From Muricoccus harenae (GTDB taxonomy: Bacteria > Pseudomonadota > Alphaproteobacteria > Acetobacterales > Acetobacteraceae), in contig NZ_WWDL01000023.1 in assembly GCF_009848505.1 (NCBI RefSeq), positions 1-64,000 of the forward strand: a DNA stretch of 64,000 nt, in the 5' to 3' direction. This document shows positions 8,080 to 16,744 of the stretch, piece by piece. The notes beneath the pieces are model-generated. The model saw only the letters and a list, made by a program, of their open reading frames with translations. It did not search any database and was not told the DNA's origin. Each line of letters starts with the position of its first letter. Position 1 is the stretch's first letter. Position numbers and translations under genes: made by a program.

Positions 8080-9591
8080 ATGCGCTGGTCCCGCCTTGCC
8101 GCACTCGGCCTTACCGCCTTTCTCTGGGCGGGCACGGCCCCGGCCCAGACCCTGCGGATTGGCATCGTCAGCGATCCCGACGTGCTGGACCCCACTCTTT
8201 CCCGCAGCCTTGCCGGCCGGCAGGTCTTCGCCGCCATGTGCGACAAGCTGATCGAGGTGGATGCGGAACTCCGCTTCGTTCCGCAGCTCGCCACCGCCTG
8301 GCGCTGGGAGGACGAAGGCCGCCGCCTCGTCCTGACGCTGCGCCCCAATGTCCGCTTCCATGACGGCGCCAACATGGACGCCGAAGCGGTGGTCACCGGC
8401 CTGAAACGCCATCTCGAAACGCCCGGCTCCACCCGCCGCGGCGAGATGGGCCCGGTACGGGAGGTGGTGGCGACCGGTCCGCTGGAGGTGACGCTCAGGC
8501 TGGAACAGCCCTTCGCCCCGCTGCTGGCCGCGCTGTCCGACCGCGCCGGCATGATCGTCTCGCCACGCGCCGCCGGGCGGGTGAACCAGGAATTCGCGCG
8601 CGAGCCCTCCTGCGCGGGGCCGTTCCGCTTTGTCCGCCGCGTGGCCCAGGACCGGATCGAGCTGGAGCGCTTCCCCGAATACTGGGACGCCGCCAACATC
8701 CATTTCGACCGCGTGGTCTACCGCCCCATCACCGACAGCACCGTCACCGCCGCCAACCTGCGCTCCGGCACGCTGGAGGTGGTGGAGCGCGTGGCCGCGA
8801 CCGACCTGCCGGAGATGCGCGGCGACCGCCGCGTGCAGATCGCGAGCGTGCCGAGCCTCAACAGCGTCTACATTGCCGTGAACGTCGCGAATGGCGCCAG
8901 CGCCGAGACGCCGATCGGCCGCGATCGCCGCGTGCGGGAGGCACTGGATCTGGCCATCGACCGCACGGCGCTGGTGCAGGTGGCCTTCGACGGCCAGTAC
9001 CTGCCCGGCAACCAGTCCGTCTCGCCCGCCAGCCCGAACTACGTGAAGTCCCTGCCCGTTCCCGCCCGGGACCTGAACCGCGCCCGCGCCCTGCTGCGCG
9101 AGGCCGGCTTCACCGGCCGCGTGAAGATGCGCATGTCGGTTCCCAACACGAGCGAATACACCCAGGCCGCCGAGGTCATTCAGGCCATGGCCGCCGAGGC
9201 CGGTATCGACATCGAGTTGCAGGTGATCGAGACGGCGACGCTGCTGCGTCAATGGACATCCGGCGATTTCGAAAGCCTGCTCATCGCTTGGTCGGGCCGC
9301 GTGGACCTGGACGGAAACCTCTGGGGCTTCAACGCCTGCGGCGAGAGCCTGAATGGCGGGAAGTATTGCTCACACGGAGCCGACGCGGCGCTGCGCGAGG
9401 GCCGCACGAGCGTGGACCCGGCCCGCCGCGCCGCCGCCTATGAACGCGCCATGCGCGTGCTGCTGACGGACCGCCCCTACATCTATCTCTGGCACTCGCG
9501 GGTGCTGCATGGCGGCTCCTCGCGGCTGGAGGGGCTGCGGGCGATGCCGGATGGGCTGGTGCGGGTGCAGGGACTGAAGTTGCGGGGGTGA
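8080..9591 (+). CDS. ABC transporter substrate-binding protein, family 5 (second copy)
   Basis: A 503-residue SBP_bac_5 protein with a Sec-type signal (cleavage after TAPAQ). Family landmarks are DPDVLDPTLSRSLAGRQVF, LRPNVRFHDGANMDAEAV and SCAGPFRFVRRVAQDRIELERF. It is related to, but clearly diverged from, the receptor at 6360-7940, so it is probably an older duplicate binding a different ligand. It lies 139 bases downstream, behind a hairpin, so it may have its own promoter. Again no permease genes are nearby. It is followed by a strong terminator. Confidence 0.9.
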   Translation: MRWSRLAALGLTAFLWAGTAPAQTLRIGIVSDPDVLDPTLSRSLAGRQVFAAMCDKLIEVDAELRFVPQLATAWRWEDEGRRLVLTLRPNVRFHDGANMDAEAVVTGLKRHLETPGSTRRGEMGPVREVVATGPLEVTLRLEQPFAPLLAALSDRAGMIVSPRAAGRVNQEFAREPSCAGPFRFVRRVAQDRIELERFPEYWDAANIHFDRVVYRPITDSTVTAANLRSGTLEVVERVAATDLPEMRGDRRVQIASVPSLNSVYIAVNVANGASAETPIGRDRRVREALDLAIDRTALVQVAFDGQYLPGNQSVSPASPNYVKSLPVPARDLNRARALLREAGFTGRVKMRMSVPNTSEYTQAAEVIQAMAAEAGIDIELQVIETATLLRQWTSGDFESLLIAWSGRVDLDGNLWGFNACGESLNGGKYCSHGADAALREGRTSVDPARRAAAYERAMRVLLTDRPYIYLWHSRVLHGGSSRLEGLRAMPDGLVRVQGLKLRG

Positions 9592-9594
9592 AAG

Positions 9595-9625
9595 GAAGGC
9601 CGGGGGAGGTATCCCCCCGGCCTTC
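9595..9625. terminator. Bidirectional terminator, GGCCGGGGG family
   Basis: GAAGGCCGGGGG (9595-9606) pairs with CCCCCGGCCTTC (9614-9625), a perfect 12-bp stem followed by TTT. It sits between convergent genes ending at 9591 and 9654. A near copy stands at 20031-20057. Confidence 0.85.
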
Positions 9626-9653
9626 TTTCCATTTTTGTCCGTAGCGTTCGGGC

Positions 9654-11819
9654 TTAGGCCAGCAGGCGCCGCATGCCTGCAGCCACCTTCGCGGTATCGG
9701 CCAGCGCGGCCATGTTCAGCGGCTTCGACACCACGGGCGCGGCCTCGCTGCCCGAGACGCGCAGGATCTCCGCATCCAGCCAGTCAAAACAGCGCTCCTG
9801 CACCTCCTGCGCCAGCCGCGCGCCATGGGAGGTGCCGCGCGCCGTCTGCTCGGCGATGAGCACGCGGTTGGTGCGGCGGATGCTTGCCTCCACAGCAGCC
9901 CAGTCCAGGCCGCGCGGATCCAGGGTGCGAAGGTCGATGATCTCGGCATCGATGCCGGTCTCCGCGGCCGCCTCCTCGCTGGCGCGGACCATCGCGGCAT
10001 AGGTGAGCACGGTGCAGGCGCTGCCGGGCCGCGCGGTGCGCGCCTTGCCGAGCTCGACGCAGTAATCGAGATCCTGCGGCACGGGGCCACTGGTCTGGAA
10101 CAGGTCCTGATGCTCGATCACCAGCACCGGATCCTCGCAGCGCAGCGCGGCATTCATCAGCCCCACATAGTCATGCGGCGTGGAGGGCGAGACGATGCGC
10201 CAGCCCGGATACATGGCGAAGATCGCCGATGGGTCCATCGAATGCTGCGAGCCGTACCCGGCCCCGGGGTTCACCCGCGCCCGTACCACCAGCGGAATGC
10301 CGAAGCCGCCACCGAACATATGCGCGAACTTGCCGATGCCGTTGAACATCTGGTCCGCGGCCACAATGGTGAAATCACCGAACATGATGTCCACCACAGG
10401 CCGCAGCCCGCAGAGCGCGGCGCCCAGCGCCATGCCGGTGAAGCCGTTCTCGCAAATGGGCGTCGCAAAGACACGTTCGGGGAAGCGCTCCATCACGCCG
10501 CGGGTGGAGCCGGAGACGCCGCCGCGCAGCCGGTGGATGTCCTCCCCGATCACCACGATGCGTGGATCGCGCTCCATATTGCGCAGCAGGGTGGCGGCGA
10601 TGGCGTCGATATACTTCATCTCGCGCGCCGCTTCGGCGGGAACCGAAGCGGCCTCGCGAAAGGTCTCGCTGCGCAGCTCGGAGAGATCGCCACGAATGCC
10701 GTGGTCCACCTCCTCCGGCTTCGGGTAGAGGCCGGGACGCACGCGCGGCGCGTTGGCGCCAGGGTCGGTCTCCGTCAGCGCGGCAGCCGCATTCTCCACC
10801 ACCGCGCGGGCACGGCTTTCCAGCGCGGCCAGGCCCGCATCGTCCAGCACGCCCATCGATCTCAGCCGCTCGGGCATGGTCACCAGCGGGTCCCGCGCCC
10901 GCCATTCCGCCTCCTCCTCCTTCGAGCGATAGCCAAGCTGGCTGCCGAGAAGCGGCCCGGATTGGTGCAGGAAGCGGTAGCAGACCGCTTCGATGAAGAC
11001 CGGCCCGCCCTTGGAACGGATGGTCTCCGCCGCCCATTGCATCGCGCGGCGCACGGCCAGCACGTCCATCCCGTCGCATTCGATGGAGGGCACGCCGAAC
11101 ATGGCGCCACGCCCCGTCAGCCGCGTCTCGCGCGTCTGCTCCTTCACATGGGTGGAAACGGCATAGAAGTTGTTCTCCAGGAAGAAGATGACCGGCAGGG
11201 TGTAGAGGGCGGCAAGGTTGATCGCTTCCAGCGTCTGTCCCGCCATCAGCGTGCCGTCGCCGAAGAAGACGACCGAGATCTGGTCGCGCCCCAGCACCTT
11301 GTCGGCCAGGCCGTAGCCTACCGCATGAGGCACGTTGCCGCCGATGATGGCGCTGCTGCCCACCACACCTGATTCCGCGTGCCGCATATGCATGGAACCC
11401 CCACGCCCGCCACAGAAGCCGGTGCGCAGCCCCATGATCTCGGCCATCGCACCTTGCACCAGCGCCCCGGCCTCGGGCACGGGCGCGTCATGGCGCGGGT
11501 CGTAGCCGGCGGGCGTCGCATGGTTCAGCAGCTTGGCCAGGATCTGATGATGCGCGCGATGCGTGCCGTTGATCTTGTCCCCGCTGTCCAGGATGGACAT
11601 GGCGCCGACCGCCCCCGCCTCCTGCCCGATGGAGGCATGGGCCGGGCCATGGATCAGCCCCTGGCCGTGCAATTCCAGGATCTTCTCCTCGAAGCGGCGG
11701 ATGACGAGCAGCTGCTCCATCCAGCGGGCGAGATCGGCGGGGTCCTCGGCAGCCCAGTCAGCCTCGTCGGAATCCAGCCGGAACCACTCAGTCTCGCTGC
11801 GGATCGCTTGGCGCTTCAC
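9654..11819 (-). CDS. Thiamine-diphosphate 2-oxoacid/acetoin-type dehydrogenase E1, fused alpha and beta subunits
   Basis: A 721-residue fusion. The N-terminal half is an E1 alpha domain with the thiamine-diphosphate motif starting at GDGTLMAG and ending in ENN. The C-terminal half is a transketolase-like E1 beta domain (IVVIGEDI, FATPICENGFTGMALG, DPVLVIEHQ). Such enzymes decarboxylate 2-oxoacids, or cleave acetoin, and pass the acyl group to a lipoyl E2. No E2 or E3 gene is in the window, so partner and substrate are open. GTG 11819 is chosen because AGGGGA precedes it; the frame extends upstream without family similarity. It follows the GntR gene by 67 bases on the same strand and is likely co-transcribed with it. 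Confidence 0.88.
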   Translation of the reverse strand: MKRQAIRSETEWFRLDSDEADWAAEDPADLARWMEQLLVIRRFEEKILELHGQGLIHGPAHASIGQEAGAVGAMSILDSGDKINGTHRAHHQILAKLLNHATPAGYDPRHDAPVPEAGALVQGAMAEIMGLRTGFCGGRGGSMHMRHAESGVVGSSAIIGGNVPHAVGYGLADKVLGRDQISVVFFGDGTLMAGQTLEAINLAALYTLPVIFFLENNFYAVSTHVKEQTRETRLTGRGAMFGVPSIECDGMDVLAVRRAMQWAAETIRSKGGPVFIEAVCYRFLHQSGPLLGSQLGYRSKEEEAEWRARDPLVTMPERLRSMGVLDDAGLAALESRARAVVENAAAALTETDPGANAPRVRPGLYPKPEEVDHGIRGDLSELRSETFREAASVPAEAAREMKYIDAIAATLLRNMERDPRIVVIGEDIHRLRGGVSGSTRGVMERFPERVFATPICENGFTGMALGAALCGLRPVVDIMFGDFTIVAADQMFNGIGKFAHMFGGGFGIPLVVRARVNPGAGYGSQHSMDPSAIFAMYPGWRIVSPSTPHDYVGLMNAALRCEDPVLVIEHQDLFQTSGPVPQDLDYCVELGKARTARPGSACTVLTYAAMVRASEEAAAETGIDAEIIDLRTLDPRGLDWAAVEASIRRTNRVLIAEQTARGTSHGARLAQEVQERCFDWLDAEILRVSGSEAAPVVSKPLNMAALADTAKVAAGMRRLLA

Positions 11820-11886
11820 CTGGCATCCCCTCTCCGGGCGTCCCTTCAGGCCGGGACGCCCCTTTCTGTTCCCGGCCGGCCCCGCA

Positions 11887-12582
11887 TCACGGCTGCGCCG
11901 CCTCTTCCAACTCGCGCAGGCGGCGCACCAGCCCGGCACCGCCCTCGATCATGTCGGCCGAAAGCGCCGCGCGGGTGGTGGTGGGGTCGCGGGCGCGCAG
12001 CCCTTCGAGCACGTCCAGATGCCGGTGGCGGCCGGGATAGGTCGGCGGCGCATGCGGGTAGAGATGCGCCAGCGTCGGGCCGTTGCGCAGCCAGATCCCC
12101 TCGATGATGGCCAGCAGCTCCGGCATCGCCGCCGCGCGGTGGATTCCGTGGTGGAAGGCCCAGTTGGCGCGGTTGGCCGCGGGGGCGTCGCCCGCCGCCT
12201 CGGCCGCGACCAGCGCCTCATGCGCCACCGCCAGCTCCTCGATCGCCTCCGGGGAGATGCGCAGCGCGGCGGCCTCGGCGGCCAACCCTTCCAGTTCCAA
12301 CCGGATGGTGCGCAGCTCCAGATACTGGTCCAGCGTCAGCCCAGCGACGGTGATGGCCTTGGCCGCTTCCATCCGCAACGCGCGTTCCCGCACCAGCTGC
12401 ATCACCGCCTCGCGCACCGGGGTTTCCGAGACACCCATGGCGGCGGCGAGGTCGCGGATCTTGAGCCGCTGCCCCGGCGACATGCGCCCTTCCATCAGGG
12501 CGGCGCGCAACTCGGCATAGACGCGGCCGGCCAGATTGTCGCGGCCGACCGGCGCGAGGGAACCCAGCGGGTCCGCGCTCAT
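11887..12582 (-). CDS. GntR family transcriptional regulator (FCD subfamily)
   Basis: A 231-residue regulator. The N-terminal winged helix-turn-helix (LAGRVYAELRAALMEGRMSPGQRLKIRDLAAAMGVSETPVREAVMQLV, given here only as residues about 15-60) is followed by an all-helical FCD ligand-binding domain, which usually binds carboxylates. ATG 12582 is chosen because the longer frame start at 12708 would lie inside the palindrome at 12698-12712. It is divergent from the acylase gene and upstream of the E1 gene, so autoregulation and control of both sides is the simplest reading. The same palindrome between the amidase and binding-protein genes suggests a small regulon. Confidence 0.88.
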   Translation of the reverse strand: MSADPLGSLAPVGRDNLAGRVYAELRAALMEGRMSPGQRLKIRDLAAAMGVSETPVREAVMQLVRERALRMEAAKAITVAGLTLDQYLELRTIRLELEGLAAEAAALRISPEAIEELAVAHEALVAAEAAGDAPAANRANWAFHHGIHRAAAMPELLAIIEGIWLRNGPTLAHLYPHAPPTYPGRHRHLDVLEGLRARDPTTTRAALSADMIEGGAGLVRRLRELEEAAQP

Positions 12583-12697
12583 GACGCGCGCCCCAACTCC
12601 GGCCATCGGGCCGGGGACTGGGCTCGTGGCTCCAGGCGGGTGCTCGCCGCTGACAATATCGAGGGTCTCCACGATCTCTTCGGCTCCATCGCCTATT

Positions 12698-12712
12698 TGA
12701 TATATCATCCTG
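12698..12712. promoter_or_regulatory. Putative GntR operator ahead of the acylase gene
   Basis: The perfect palindrome TGATATATCA spans 12698-12707 and is followed by TCCTG, the same order as at 6223-6237. It lies 25 bases before the acylase start, where a bound repressor would block the promoter. The binder is inferred to be the adjacent GntR protein. Confidence 0.55.
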
Positions 12713-12737
12713 CGGTCAACAAGCCTCGGATTCGTTC

Positions 12738-15038
12738 ATGCCTCATCCTCTCGATGCCGCGGCCCTGCAAGCCGCCCTGCCGCCCCTCTCCGGGCCGCTG
12801 CGCCTCTCGGGGCTGAAGGCGCCGGTGACGGTCCATCGCGATGCCTGGGGCATCCCGCATATCCAGGCCAAGGGCGAGGCCGATGCCTTCTTCGCCCTCG
12901 GCGCGGTGCATGCGCAGGACCGCCTGTTCCAGATGGAGTTGAACCGCCGCCGCGCCCTGGGCCGCGCGGCGGAATGGCTGGGCGCCCCGGCGGCCGACAG
13001 TGATGCGCTCGCCCACCGCCTTGGCATCGAGGCAGCAAGCCGCCGCGACCACGAGGCCGCCTCGCCCGAGGCGCGGGACATGCTGGCCGCCTATGTGGCC
13101 GGGGTGAACGCCTTTCTCTCCTCCGGCGCGCCGCTCCCGGTGGAATACGGGCTGCTCGGCACCCAGCCGGAGCCCTGGGAACCCTGGCATCCCATCGCGG
13201 TGATGCGGCGCCTCGGCCTGCTGATGGGTTCGGTGTGGTTCAAGCTCTGGCGCGCCGCGGCCCTGCCCGTTGTCGGTGCGGAGAACGCGGCGAAGCTGCG
13301 CTACGACGATGGTGGGCGGGACCTGCTCTGCATTCCTCCCGGGGTGGAGGCGGCGCGCTGGCAGGCCGATCTGGCGGCGCTGGCGCCCGCCATCACGGCG
13401 CTGCTGGAGGCCTCCGGGGCCGATGCCACGGGCGGCGGCAGCAATAACTGGGCGGTGGGACCATCGCGTAGCGCCACGGGGCGGCCGGTGCTGGCCGGGG
13501 ACCCGCACCGGGTCTTTGAGGTCCCGAACATGTATGCGCAGCACCACCTGGCCTGCGACGCCTTCGACGTGATCGGGCTGACGGTGCCGGGCGTGCCGGG
13601 CTTCCCGCATTTCGCGCATAACGGCCGCGTCGCCTATTGCGTGACCCACGCCTTCATGGACATCCACGACCTGTATCTGGAGCGCTTCGACGCAGCGGGC
13701 GCGAAGACGCAGACGGCCGGTGGCTGGCAGCCAGTGACGCGCCGGACCGAGACGGTGCAGGTGCGCGGCGCTGCTCCCCGCACGATCGATATCGTCGAAA
13801 CCGTGCATGGGCCGGTGATTGCGGGCGATCCGGGCAATGGCACGGCGTTGGCGCTCCGATCCGTGCAGTTCGCGGAAACGGACCATTCCTTCGACTGCCT
13901 GCCACGCATGCTGCGCACTGGCGGGGTGGAGGAGCTGTTCACGGCAACGCGCGGCTGGGGCGTGATCGACCACAATCTGGTCGCCGCGGATATCTCCGGC
14001 CATATCGGCCATCTCGTACGCGCCAAGGTGCCGCGCCGCCCGCGCAGCAATGGCTGGTTGCCCGTGCCCGGCTGGACCGGGGAGCATGAATGGCAGGGCT
14101 GGATCGCGCATGAGGACATGCCGGTGGCGATCAATCCGCCAGGTGGGGTGATCGTCACCGCCAACAACCGCGTGGTGGATGACAGCCACCCCGACTACCT
14201 CTGCACCGATTGCCACCCGCCGCATCGCGCGCGGCGGATCGCCGAGTTGCTGGCTGAGGGACCGCATGCGCCGGAGGCGGCGGGCGCCATCCATGGCGAC
14301 ACGCTCTCCCCCATCGCCCTGCTTCTGCGGGAACGGCTGGCGGCCCTTCCCGTGCGGTCGGATGCGGCGCAGGCGGCGATGCATGCGCGGCTGCTGGATT
14401 GGGACGGGCGGATGACGGCGGGCAGCGAGGCGGCCTCCGCCTATATCGCGCTGCGCCGAGCGTTGACGGCAATCCTCGCGGAGCGCAGCGGCTTGGCGGG
14501 GCTTTCCGGCCATCCCTGGCTTTCGCCCTCACCTGGTGTCGCGCCGCAGAACCAGTTGTGGTGGGCACTGCCGGCGCTGCTGCGCGCGGATGACGCCTCG
14601 ATGCTCGGTGGCTGGAGTTGGGAGCAGGCGATCGGGGCGGCGCTGGCCCAGGCGGCCACGACCCCGACCCAGCCCTGGGGCGAGGCGCATCGGCCGCGCT
14701 TCATCCATCCCCTCTCCCCGCTCTTCCCCGATTCCGCCGCGCTCCTGGACCCGCCGGCGCTGCCCATCGGCGGCGATGGGGACACGGTGCTGGCCGATGG
14801 GGTGGTCTGCACCGCAGGGCCTGCCGCCGCCTATGGTCCGCTGGCGCGCTACGCCTTCGATGTCGGGAACTGGGAGGCCAGCCGATGGGCCGTGTTCCAC
14901 GGGACCTCCGGCCAGCCGGGCAGCCCGCATTACGCCGACCAGAACATCCCCTGGTCGGCCTGCGAAATGGTGCCGATGCGCTATGACTGGCGCGGGATCG
15001 AGGCGGAGGCAAAGGCGACGCAGACCTTCACGCCCTAG
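12738..15038 (+). CDS. Penicillin acylase family Ntn-hydrolase
   Basis: A 766-residue N-terminal-nucleophile hydrolase precursor. The processing site is GGG/SNNWAVG, so Ser235 should become the first residue and nucleophile of the beta chain. Upstream, GIPHIQA and AHAQDRLFQMELNRRRALGR are typical alpha-chain motifs. The family cleaves amide bonds of N-acyl compounds such as penicillins, acyl-homoserine lactones and acylated amino acids; the substrate cannot be read from sequence. Oddly, there is no signal peptide at this start, although classical penicillin acylases are periplasmic. The operator at 12698 and the nearby amidase and receptors suggest catabolic use of amides. No clear ribosome-binding site is visible. 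Confidence 0.9.
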   Translation: MPHPLDAAALQAALPPLSGPLRLSGLKAPVTVHRDAWGIPHIQAKGEADAFFALGAVHAQDRLFQMELNRRRALGRAAEWLGAPAADSDALAHRLGIEAASRRDHEAASPEARDMLAAYVAGVNAFLSSGAPLPVEYGLLGTQPEPWEPWHPIAVMRRLGLLMGSVWFKLWRAAALPVVGAENAAKLRYDDGGRDLLCIPPGVEAARWQADLAALAPAITALLEASGADATGGGSNNWAVGPSRSATGRPVLAGDPHRVFEVPNMYAQHHLACDAFDVIGLTVPGVPGFPHFAHNGRVAYCVTHAFMDIHDLYLERFDAAGAKTQTAGGWQPVTRRTETVQVRGAAPRTIDIVETVHGPVIAGDPGNGTALALRSVQFAETDHSFDCLPRMLRTGGVEELFTATRGWGVIDHNLVAADISGHIGHLVRAKVPRRPRSNGWLPVPGWTGEHEWQGWIAHEDMPVAINPPGGVIVTANNRVVDDSHPDYLCTDCHPPHRARRIAELLAEGPHAPEAAGAIHGDTLSPIALLLRERLAALPVRSDAAQAAMHARLLDWDGRMTAGSEAASAYIALRRALTAILAERSGLAGLSGHPWLSPSPGVAPQNQLWWALPALLRADDASMLGGWSWEQAIGAALAQAATTPTQPWGEAHRPRFIHPLSPLFPDSAALLDPPALPIGGDGDTVLADGVVCTAGPAAAYGPLARYAFDVGNWEASRWAVFHGTSGQPGSPHYADQNIPWSACEMVPMRYDWRGIEAEAKATQTFTP

Positions 15039-15143
15039 TCCCTTCACGCCCTGATCGGATTTGGCCGCAAGGGCCGGAGTGCGGCGCGTGTGCGGAAGGG
15101 CCAGATTGGGTGCATGACCCAGGGCATCGGAAAGGCACCGGCC

Positions 15144-16229
15144 ATGGACGGCATGAACACCCCGCAGCCGGGCGGCACCCCGGCGGAGCGCGACCCCCGC
15201 TGGGCCGCGCTGCTCGCCCGCGATCCCGCGGCGGATGAGCGCTTCGTCTATTCCGTGCGGACGACGGGGGTGTATTGCCGCCCCTCCTGCGCCGCCCGGC
15301 GCGCCAATCCGCGCAACATCCGCTTCCACGCCACCCCGGCCGAGGCGGAGGCCGCCGGCTTCCGCCCCTGCCTGCGCTGCCAGCCGAACCAGCCCCCGCT
15401 ACGGGCGCGGCAGGCAGCATTGGTAGCCGACGCCTGCCGGCTGATCGAGACAGCGGAGGAGACGCCTCCCCTCGCCGAGCTGGCGGAGAAAGCGGCGCTG
15501 AGTCCGCACCACTTCCACCGCCTTTTCCGCGCCGTCACCGGCCTCACCCCCAAGGGTTATGCCGATGCGCATCGCGCCCGCCGCGTGCGGGAGGCGCTGG
15601 GGCGGCAGGAAAGCGTCACCGAGGCAATCTATGGCGCCGGCTTCAATGCCAGCAGCCGTTTCTACGAACAGGCGGATGCGATGCTCGGCATGACACCTTC
15701 CGACTACCGGGCCGGCGGCGCCCATGCGGAAATCCGCTTCGCCATCGGCCAGTGCTCGCTCGGCGCCATCCTGGTGGCGCGCAGCGAGCGGGGCGTCTGC
15801 GCCATCCTGATAGGTGACGATCCGGCGGCACTCCTTCGCGACCTGCAGGACCGGTTCCCCCGCGCCAGGCTGATCGGCGGCGATGCGGAATTCGAGGCGC
15901 TGGTGGCGCAGGTGGTCGGCTTCGTGGAGGCGCCGGGCATCGGGCTGGACCTTCCGCTCGACCTGCGCGGCACGGCCTTCCAGCAGCGCGTCTGGCAGGC
16001 GCTGCGCGAGATCCCGCCCGGTGAAACGGTGAGCTATGCCGAGGTCGCGCGGCGCATCGGCGCGCCGGGCGCGGTGCGCGCGGTGGGTGCGGCCTGCGGG
16101 GCGAATGCAATCGCCGTTGCCATTCCCTGCCACCGCGTGGTCCGCAGCGATGGCGGTCTCTCGGGATATCGCTGGGGGATCGAGCGCAAGCGAAACCTGC
16201 TGGCGCGGGAGCAGACGGGCGCCGCGTGA
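15144..16229 (+). CDS. ada: Ada: bifunctional methylphosphotriester/O6-methylguanine DNA methyltransferase and regulator
   Basis: A 361-residue protein with three parts. The Ada zinc domain has Cys45, Cys49, Cys76 and Cys79 (GVYCRPSC and CLRC); Cys45 should accept methyl groups from DNA phosphotriesters. An AraC-type helix-turn-helix lies at about 95-185. The C-terminal O6-alkylguanine transferase has the PCHRV active-site motif. It repairs alkylated DNA and, once methylated, activates repair genes. ATG 15144 is preferred because GGAAAGG lies about eight bases upstream; earlier in-frame starts exist at 15090 and 15114. No alkB or alkA neighbour is seen. Confidence 0.93.
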   Translation: MDGMNTPQPGGTPAERDPRWAALLARDPAADERFVYSVRTTGVYCRPSCAARRANPRNIRFHATPAEAEAAGFRPCLRCQPNQPPLRARQAALVADACRLIETAEETPPLAELAEKAALSPHHFHRLFRAVTGLTPKGYADAHRARRVREALGRQESVTEAIYGAGFNASSRFYEQADAMLGMTPSDYRAGGAHAEIRFAIGQCSLGAILVARSERGVCAILIGDDPAALLRDLQDRFPRARLIGGDAEFEALVAQVVGFVEAPGIGLDLPLDLRGTAFQQRVWQALREIPPGETVSYAEVARRIGAPGAVRAVGAACGANAIAVAIPCHRVVRSDGGLSGYRWGIERKRNLLAREQTGAA

Positions 16230-16353
16230 AGCGCACGGAACCGGCCGGGTCGCGGGTCCGGCCGGCGGCGACTATGCTGTGGCGACGGGGCCGGAACCGC
16301 CGGGCTTAAAAGGCGTTGGCTTCATAAAGCAACGGAAAGGAAACCCGGTCGCC

Positions 16354-16728
16354 ATGACAACGTCACGACAACGCTTCGCCTTCCGGCTGATGGCACTGCT
16401 GACGGCCGGAAGCACCCTCGGTGCCTGCACGCCGGTGGGCTCCGGTCCCTATCAGACGCAAGCGAACAACGCCGCCTATGCCTGCCAGCAGGGCATCCAG
16501 CAAGCGTGTTACGACTACCAGAACCTGGCGCCCGCCGCGAATTACGAGGCGGCGCAGGAGCAGCAGCAGAACAATGCCGTGGTCGGCACGGCGGTCGCGG
16601 CGGGCGTGCTCGGCGCGGTGGCCGGCGCCGTCATCGCTGGCAGCGGGCGCGACCGGAGCGACCGGGGCTACCGGGGCCGCGGCTATTACCGCGACCGGCA
16701 TTACGGCCCGCGGCACCGCCATTGGTAA
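16354..16728 (+). CDS. Small glycine-zipper lipoprotein
   Basis: A 124-residue exported protein. A lipobox STLGAC gives a mature N-terminal Cys at about residue 25. A Gln/Asn-rich stretch follows, then a hydrophobic glycine/alanine zipper (GTAVAAGVLGAVAGAVIAGS), and the tail is rich in Arg, Tyr, Gly and His. Glycine-zipper lipoproteins are common outer-membrane proteins of unknown detail. The ribosome-binding site GGAAAGGAAA precedes ATG 16354, which fixes the start. Function is not known. Confidence 0.75.
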   Translation: MTTSRQRFAFRLMALLTAGSTLGACTPVGSGPYQTQANNAAYACQQGIQQACYDYQNLAPAANYEAAQEQQQNNAVVGTAVAAGVLGAVAGAVIAGSGRDRSDRGYRGRGYYRDRHYGPRHRHW

Positions 16729-16744
16729 GGGCGCCGAAGCGGGA

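Noticed and set aside
6111-8699. 862-codon minus-strand open frame over the first binding-protein gene
   Set aside because: Antisense shadow; no family features, and it overlaps the well-supported receptor genes and the operator region.
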